In this document: piece after piece, positions 5,950 through 10,495 of the stretch | Position numbering within the stretch: the first letter of the stretch is position 1 | How the letters are laid out: each line of letters opens with the position of its first letter | Assembly: GCA_020217165.1 (NCBI GenBank) | Contig: JAIWOE010000041.1 | Location: 1 to 10,495 of the forward strand | Length of the DNA: 10,495 bases | From: Desulfovibrio sp. | GTDB lineage: Bacteria; Desulfobacterota; Desulfovibrionia; Desulfovibrionales; Desulfovibrionaceae | Reading direction: 5' to 3' | Made by a program: the position numbers and the translations under genes | Notes under the pieces: model-generated | Database searches by the model: none | What the model was told of the DNA's origin: nothing | The model's input: the letters and a program-made list of their open reading frames with translations, nothing else

Positions 5950-5977
5950 TTGATTTCAATTTTCAATGGTCTTTACT
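5950..5977 (+). promoter_or_regulatory. Putative promoter of dmeF
   Basis: TTGATT (5950-5955) and TTTACT (5972-5977) are 16 bases apart on the plus strand, about 50 bases before the dmeF start. Each matches consensus at four positions. The box starts 13 bases past the operator, so TetR binding could influence it. Confidence 0.3.
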
Positions 5978-6029
5978 TGGCCCTCCCCCTGCAGTACAAC
6001 ACGCACCTGCAAGCAACAGGGAGGAAGGC

Positions 6030-7001
6030 ATGACCGAGCAATGCGTGCGCACACACATCCACCCCCATGATTTTCTTGGGGATTCCCATGAGCGAAACGA
6101 GCGGCGCACCTGGATGGTGGTGGGGCTGACGACGGTGATGATGGTGGTGGAGATTGCCTGCGGCCTGCTGTTCAATTCCATGGCCCTGCTGGCCGACGGC
6201 TGGCACATGGCTACCCACGCCGGCGCCCTGGCCATTGCCGGCTTCGCGTATCGCTATGCCCGCAGCCACGCCAAAGACTCGCGATTTTCCTTCGGCACGG
6301 GCAAGATTGGCGACCTGGCTGGCTATACCAACGCCGTGGTGCTGTGCGTGGTCTCCTTGTTCATCGCCTATGAATCCGTGGACCGGCTCATCAACCCGCT
6401 GGACATTTCCTTTGGCGAGGCCATGGTGGTGGCGGTGGTGGGGCTGGTGGTCAACGTGGTCAGCGCGTTCATGCTGCACGATGGGCATCACCATCATCAC
6501 GAGCATGCGCACGACCACTGCAAGCATGAACATGCGCATGATCACGACCACGATCATGCCCACCACACGGACCATAACCTGCGGGCGGCGTATCTGCACG
6601 TGATTGCCGACGCCCTGACCTCCGTGGCTGCCATCCTGGCCCTGGCCGCCGGCCGCTGGCTGGGGTGGGCCTGGATGGACCCGCTCATGGGCGTGGTGGG
6701 GGCGGCGGTCATCGCCAAGTGGGCCGTGGGCCTGCTCAAGGAAACCGGCAAGGTGCTGGTGGATGTGGCGCCGGCGGACCTCATGCGCACGGTGCGCAAG
6801 CGCCTGGAGGGCAGCCCCGGGGAATATGTAAGTGACCTGCACCTCTGGCGCGTGGGGCCGGGCCATTACGCCGCCGTGGTGAGCATCCTCTCCCATGCCG
6901 AGGCTCCCACCAGCGAGGACTACAAGCGCCTGCTGGCCGACGTCCCCCGCCTGTCCCACGTCACGGTGGAAGTGCAACGCTGCGCCTGCGTGGGGGGGTA
7001 G
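6030..7001 (+). CDS. dmeF: DmeF-type CDF cobalt/nickel efflux transporter
   Basis: A 323-residue cation diffusion facilitator of the inner membrane that exports divalent metal by proton exchange; the DmeF branch is linked to Co(II) and Ni(II). It opens with the His-containing HIHPHDFLG and then ERRTWMVVGLTTVMMVVEI. Transmembrane helix 2 carries LLADGWHMATHAGAL, giving His59 and His63 instead of the usual H-x-x-x-D. Helix 5 carries LHVIADALTSV with His190 and Asp194. Between helices 4 and 5 a loop (153-182) holds 17 histidines in 30 residues, a likely metal-collecting segment. VSDLHLWRVGPGHYAAVVSI (267-286) begins the cytoplasmic domain, and the protein ends CACVGG. The ATG at 6030 follows GGGAGGAAGG. 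The frame is open back to 5919, but that start lies inside the operator. No DmeR-type metal repressor gene is adjacent. The divergent neighbour is tetR. Confidence 0.92.
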   Translation: MTEQCVRTHIHPHDFLGDSHERNERRTWMVVGLTTVMMVVEIACGLLFNSMALLADGWHMATHAGALAIAGFAYRYARSHAKDSRFSFGTGKIGDLAGYTNAVVLCVVSLFIAYESVDRLINPLDISFGEAMVVAVVGLVVNVVSAFMLHDGHHHHHEHAHDHCKHEHAHDHDHDHAHHTDHNLRAAYLHVIADALTSVAAILALAAGRWLGWAWMDPLMGVVGAAVIAKWAVGLLKETGKVLVDVAPADLMRTVRKRLEGSPGEYVSDLHLWRVGPGHYAAVVSILSHAEAPTSEDYKRLLADVPRLSHVTVEVQRCACVGG

Positions 7002-7043
7002 GTGGGAGGCAACGGGCCCGCCTTGTTGCCCCCATTTCCACAC

Positions 7044-7071
7044 CACAACGCCGGCTTTCGCCGGTGTTGTG
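7044..7071. terminator. Hairpin between the convergent dmeF and helicase genes
   Basis: CACAACGCCGGC (7044-7055) pairs with GCCGGTGTTGTG (7060-7071) around a TTTC loop, 12 pairs with one G-T. It sits 42 bases after the dmeF stop and 23 bases beyond the end of the helicase gene. No T run follows on either strand, so it may protect mRNA 3' ends or act as a non-canonical bidirectional terminator. Confidence 0.5.
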
Positions 7072-7094
7072 CATGAGGGCATCGCCCGTAGTCT

Positions 7095-10000
7095 TTACAC
7101 GTCGAAGAGCATTTCCAGATCGTCCCGGGTCAGGCTCTTCCAGGCGTCCTGGCCGGGGATGACGGATTCGGCCACGTCGCGTTTGCTCTCCTGCAGCTTG
7201 AGGATCTTCTCTTCCACCGTATTCTGGCAGATGAGTTTGTAGGCGAACACCTGGCGTGTTTGCCCGATGCGGTGGGTGCGGTCCGTGGCCTGGTTTTCCA
7301 CGGCCGGGTTCCACCACGGGTCGTAATGGATGACGTAATCCGCACTGGTCAGGTTCAGGCCCGTGCCGCCGGCCTTGAGGGAGATGAGGAAGATGGGGAT
7401 TTCCGGCGTGTTGTTGAAACGGTCCACCTGGTCAAAGCGGTCCTTGGAGGCGCCATCCAGGTAGGCGAAGGGAATCTTCTGGATGTTCAGCCAGCTGCGG
7501 ATGATGTGCAGCATCTGTACGAACTGGGAGAACACCAGCACCTTGTGGCCTTCCTCAATGATGTCCGTGACCATGTCCTTGAAGGCGTCGAACTTGCCCG
7601 AGGGCAGGTTGGTGGACACGCCGGGCATATCCAGCTTGAGCAGGCGCGGGTGACAGCAGATCTGACGCAGCTTGAGCAGGGCATCCAGAATGGACATCTG
7701 GCTCTTGGCCAGGCCCTTTTCGTCCACATCCTGCAGCACCTGCTCCTTGAGCTTCTTGGCCAGGGCGGCGTAGAGCTCCAACTGCTCGTCCATGAGGGCG
7801 CAGTAGTAGACGTTCTCCACCTTGGGCGGCAGGTCCTTGGCCACTTCCTTCTTGGTGCGACGCAGGATGAAAGGCTTGACCCGCGAGCGCAGGTATTCCA
7901 GGGTTTCCGGATCGCCGTCCTTGATGGGTTTGACGATGCCCCGCTGGAAGCTGTGCTGCGAGCCCAGGAAGCCGGGCATGAGGAATTCGAACAGGCTCCA
8001 GAGCTCGAACAGGTTGTTTTCGATGGGCGTGCCCGAAAGGCAGATGCGCTGCTTGGAGGCCAGCCGGCGTACGGAGCGGGCGGTGATGGTATTGGGGTTC
8101 TTGATGTTCTGGGCTTCGTCCAGGATGACGCTGTTGAACTCTTCCTTCTGCAGCTCCTCAAGATCGCGCCGCAGGAGGGCGTAGGTGGTGAGGACGAGGT
8201 CGGATTCCCGGATGAGCTTGAACATGCCCTCGCGCCGGGCGCCATAAATGGTCAGGCGTTTCAGGTGTGGGACGAATTTTTCGGCCTCGCGCTCCCAGTT
8301 GGGTAGCACCGAGGTGGGCACCACGATGAGGTTGGGACCGGTCTGGCCGGTCTCCACCACATGGGCAATGAAGGAGAGGGTCTGGATGGTCTTGCCCAGG
8401 CCCATTTCGTCAGCCAGGATGCCGCCGAAGCCGTATTCCCGCAAGAAGTTCAAGTAGGACAAGCCCTGCACCTGGTACGGCCGCAGGCTGGCGTTGAGCT
8501 TTTTGGGCGGGGGGACGGGCGTCACCTCCTGGAAGCTGTGGATCTTTTCCTTCAGGGCGCACCAGAAGGGGTCGGTCACGGCGTCGGGGATGTCTTCCAG
8601 TATCTTGTCCAGCACCGGGGCTTCAAACTGCTTGAACTGGCGTTTGGGGGGCTTGTCCGGATCAAAACCCAGAGCCTTGAGCTTGTGCTCCAGCTTTTTG
8701 AGCCAGCCCTCGGGCAGGGAGGTGTAGGAGCCGTCCTTGAGTTGCACGTACCGCTTGCCCTGGCTCCAGGCGGCCCAGATTTTGTCGATGGGCACGCGCT
8801 GGTCGTCGTACTGGATTTCCAGATCCAGGGTAAACCATTTTTCTTCCTCATCGGACTTCACCTCGGCCACCACCTGGGGCTGGGCCAGGCGCACCTTGTA
8901 CCGCGTGAGATTCTTTTCGCCGTAAATGCGGTATTGCTGCACCAGGGTGGGGTACGCATCCAGCAGGAAGGCGATGGCTTCCTCCGGCTCCAGGAACCAC
9001 ATGCTGGACGAGCGCGGCTGGAACTGCATGTCTTGCAGGGTCTGGGCCAGGTGGGCTTCCTGTTCCTGGTCGCGCCGCAGCAGGAAGGATTTGCCTTCGT
9101 AGCTCACGGAGCCGGTCATCAGGTCCGGGTTGGGGCCGGAAAGGGCGTGCTCGCCAAACTGGGTTTCGTAAATGTTCTCAATGTGCAGGGTCAGCAGGCT
9201 GCCTTCCTCGTCCAGGTACAGCTTGGGATTGTATTTGGCCGGGACGAAAAGGGGCTCCATGTGCGCCAGGAAGGCTTCCTGGTCGTAGAGTTCCTGCACG
9301 GGCAGGCGGGTCCAGACCCGGTCCAGGAATTCGGAAATGTCCGACTGGGGCACCACCGGCGGGTTGAGCACCAGTTCCTGCACCAGCTGGGATTCCAGGC
9401 CCGTCTGCACGGGATAAAACCCCTTGTTCCAGCAGACCCAGATGGGCAGTTGGCCGTAAAAGTGGGCTTCCTTGCCCAGGATGGAGAAGGGCGGCTTGCC
9501 GTCGCGACCCAGAAACACGTCCAGGGAGAGGCCGTGTTCCTCCAGCTGCGGCTTGAGCATCAGCCGCATGGGCTTGGTCTCAATGCGGCAAGGCTGGTCT
9601 GTTTCCCGCCAGAAGAGATAGTATTCCCGGCGGATGGCCCGCAGCAGCCAGGTGATGAGGCCGTCTGGCACTTCCACGCGGTGGCCATAGTAATCGATGT
9701 ATTGGCCGATGAGCTGCGCCACCCGGGTCAACTGGGGCGCGCCTTCGCTCCAGTCGGGATTGCGGATGATCTGCTCCAAGGTCACTTCCTGGTGCACGGT
9801 GGAGAGGCCGGACTTGTTCTGCCGGGCGCGGAAAAAGGCAATTTGCAGGCGCCCCGGTTCGGGGAAAAAGCGATAGATGAGATAATGCCGGCCGGGTTCA
9901 GGCTCGGGCTCCGTGGCAAAAAAACTGCGGAAGGCCTGGCGCCATTCGGTTTTGGGCAGGGGGGGCGGGGCGTCTTCCTCATCGCCGGCGCTTTCCAGGG

Positions 10001-10310
10001 AGTGGAGGAACTTGAGGGCCGTGGCGCCCACATGCCTGCACACGCCGGAAAAGGAGTCCGGACAGTTGCAGAAGTAGTTGACGCGGCGTTCCTTCAGGTT
10101 GATGGTGACTTCCGGAGAATAGATCTGGAAGTCGTCCCCCTGGACGTTTCCTTCGACTTCCCAGAACGGGTCGCCCTTTTTGAGGCTTATCTTTTGCACT
10201 CCTCCGCTGGCGACGATGTACTGGGAGCCTTCAAGGATGTATTCCGGAATGGAATCCTTGATGAACTCCTGCAAGGTGCTACGCAGAAGGGCTTCGTTGC
10301 CAGCATCCAT
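7095..10310 (-). CDS. SNF2-family DNA-dependent ATPase/helicase with N-terminal SWIM zinc finger
   Basis: A 1071-residue SWI2/SNF2-type DNA translocase, cytoplasmic. An N-terminal SWIM zinc finger, CNCPDSFSGVCRH (Cys81, Cys83, Cys91, His93), is followed by a long linker (about 120-600) of the bacterial SNF2-associated kind. The motor then shows motif I DEMGLGKT (634-641), motif II DEAQ (731-734), motif III SGTPIEN (759-765), motif V LKAGGTGLNL (978-987) and motif VI QATDRTHRIGQ (1007-1017). The tail ends DDLEMLFDV, as in close relatives. All motor motifs are intact. Such proteins remodel protein-DNA or polymerase complexes; the bacterial target is unclear. The ATG at 10310 is preferred because AAGGAG precedes it (spacing 11) and relatives begin near here. 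The frame is open to an ATG at 10367 without a good binding site. It stands alone, with no methylase or nuclease gene beside it. Confidence 0.92.
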   Translation of the reverse strand: MDAGNEALLRSTLQEFIKDSIPEYILEGSQYIVASGGVQKISLKKGDPFWEVEGNVQGDDFQIYSPEVTINLKERRVNYFCNCPDSFSGVCRHVGATALKFLHSLESAGDEEDAPPPLPKTEWRQAFRSFFATEPEPEPGRHYLIYRFFPEPGRLQIAFFRARQNKSGLSTVHQEVTLEQIIRNPDWSEGAPQLTRVAQLIGQYIDYYGHRVEVPDGLITWLLRAIRREYYLFWRETDQPCRIETKPMRLMLKPQLEEHGLSLDVFLGRDGKPPFSILGKEAHFYGQLPIWVCWNKGFYPVQTGLESQLVQELVLNPPVVPQSDISEFLDRVWTRLPVQELYDQEAFLAHMEPLFVPAKYNPKLYLDEEGSLLTLHIENIYETQFGEHALSGPNPDLMTGSVSYEGKSFLLRRDQEQEAHLAQTLQDMQFQPRSSSMWFLEPEEAIAFLLDAYPTLVQQYRIYGEKNLTRYKVRLAQPQVVAEVKSDEEEKWFTLDLEIQYDDQRVPIDKIWAAWSQGKRYVQLKDGSYTSLPEGWLKKLEHKLKALGFDPDKPPKRQFKQFEAPVLDKILEDIPDAVTDPFWCALKEKIHSFQEVTPVPPPKKLNASLRPYQVQGLSYLNFLREYGFGGILADEMGLGKTIQTLSFIAHVVETGQTGPNLIVVPTSVLPNWEREAEKFVPHLKRLTIYGARREGMFKLIRESDLVLTTYALLRRDLEELQKEEFNSVILDEAQNIKNPNTITARSVRRLASKQRICLSGTPIENNLFELWSLFEFLMPGFLGSQHSFQRGIVKPIKDGDPETLEYLRSRVKPFILRRTKKEVAKDLPPKVENVYYCALMDEQLELYAALAKKLKEQVLQDVDEKGLAKSQMSILDALLKLRQICCHPRLLKLDMPGVSTNLPSGKFDAFKDMVTDIIEEGHKVLVFSQFVQMLHIIRSWLNIQKIPFAYLDGASKDRFDQVDRFNNTPEIPIFLISLKAGGTGLNLTSADYVIHYDPWWNPAVENQATDRTHRIGQTRQVFAYKLICQNTVEEKILKLQESKRDVAESVIPGQDAWKSLTRDDLEMLFDV

Positions 10311-10392
10311 GCCGCAAAGGGCTCCTTGACTTGTAAGGATAATTGAAGAATCTCGATGCCGCACCATGCAAGGCGGCAGCCTGAACGATCAA

Positions 10393-10421
10393 ACCCTACG
10401 CCATTTGCCGCGATGTGACAA
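10393..10421 (-). promoter_or_regulatory. Putative promoter of the SNF2 helicase gene
   Basis: On the minus strand TTGTCA (10416-10421) and TAGGGT (10393-10398) are 17 bases apart. The start of transcription would lie near 10386, leaving a leader of about 75 bases to the ATG at 10310. The remaining sequence to the window end (10422-10495) shows no gene that I can support. Confidence 0.45.
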
Positions 10422-10495
10422 GGGAGGCTTGGCTTTTCGTCCGCCTTCCTCCATACTTTGCACGTCCAAGGCCGGCTGCAGGGCGTACCCCGTAC

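Noticed and set aside
5919..6029. A longer start for dmeF.
   Set aside because: The ATG at 5919 lies inside the palindromic operator with no ribosome binding site, whereas the ATG at 6030 has GGGAGGAAGG and matches the usual DmeF beginning.
5973..7082. A 369-codon open frame on the minus strand, opposite dmeF.
   Set aside because: It is a shadow of dmeF; the His-rich region reads as Val/Met-rich nonsense, and no start signal or family match is seen.
8361..10346. A 661-codon open frame on the plus strand, opposite the SNF2 helicase.
   Set aside because: Its translation shows no domain or family motif, and it mirrors the codon structure of the helicase. Long antisense frames are expected in GC-rich genes. 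The same holds for plus-strand frames at 7260-8306, 3459-4427, 4307-5293 and 2365-3177.
1..10495. CRISPR arrays, toxin-antitoxin pairs, restriction or other known defence modules, riboswitches.
   Set aside because: No regularly spaced repeats, no matching gene pairs and no recognisable riboswitch were seen on either strand.

Overview
The window looks like a stretch of chromosome from a high-GC Gram-negative bacterium. The SNF2 helicase, the DmeF exporter, the YbhGFS-like export operon and the relic integrase all resemble those of sulfate-reducing Desulfovibrionaceae. That assignment rests on recalled family resemblance, not on a search. Coding regions are GC-rich, and only one short non-coding stretch (about 2085-2226) is clearly AT-rich.

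Layout. Positions 1-137 (minus) hold the first 45 codons of uvrA. Upstream of it on the same strand (218-904) is a DUF554/YqgA-like membrane protein. A complete tRNA-Leu(CAA) gene with its own promoter and terminator lies at 1049-1135 (plus). From about 1190 to 2130 is a decayed mobile-element scar: IS21-like terminal repeats, a 38-bp near-palindrome, and a tyrosine integrase with a premature stop and no catalytic C-terminus. The integrase still has a recognisable promoter, followed by three 11-bp repeats. At 2227-5890 (minus) is a four-gene operon, tetR - hlyD-like lipoprotein - ABC ATPase - ABC-2 permease. Its genes overlap by ATGA or lie within 9 bp of each other, which points to one transcript for a tripartite drug or xenobiotic exporter of the YbhGFSR type. 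A pair of AACC-N4-GGTT palindromes separates tetR from a divergent gene, the cobalt/nickel exporter dmeF (6030-7001, plus). A convergent hairpin follows. The rest (7095-10310, minus) is one large SWIM-domain SNF2-family helicase with a promoter at about 10393-10421.

How the genes fit together. The TetR protein probably represses its own operon from the twin operator and could also affect dmeF, so two export systems meet at one control region. The scar beside tRNA-Leu suggests that an integrative element once entered here and was largely lost. I see no intact novel system. The most useful leads are the scar structures (near-palindrome, iterons, IS end), the twin operator, and the single-permease export operon that ends beside the scar.
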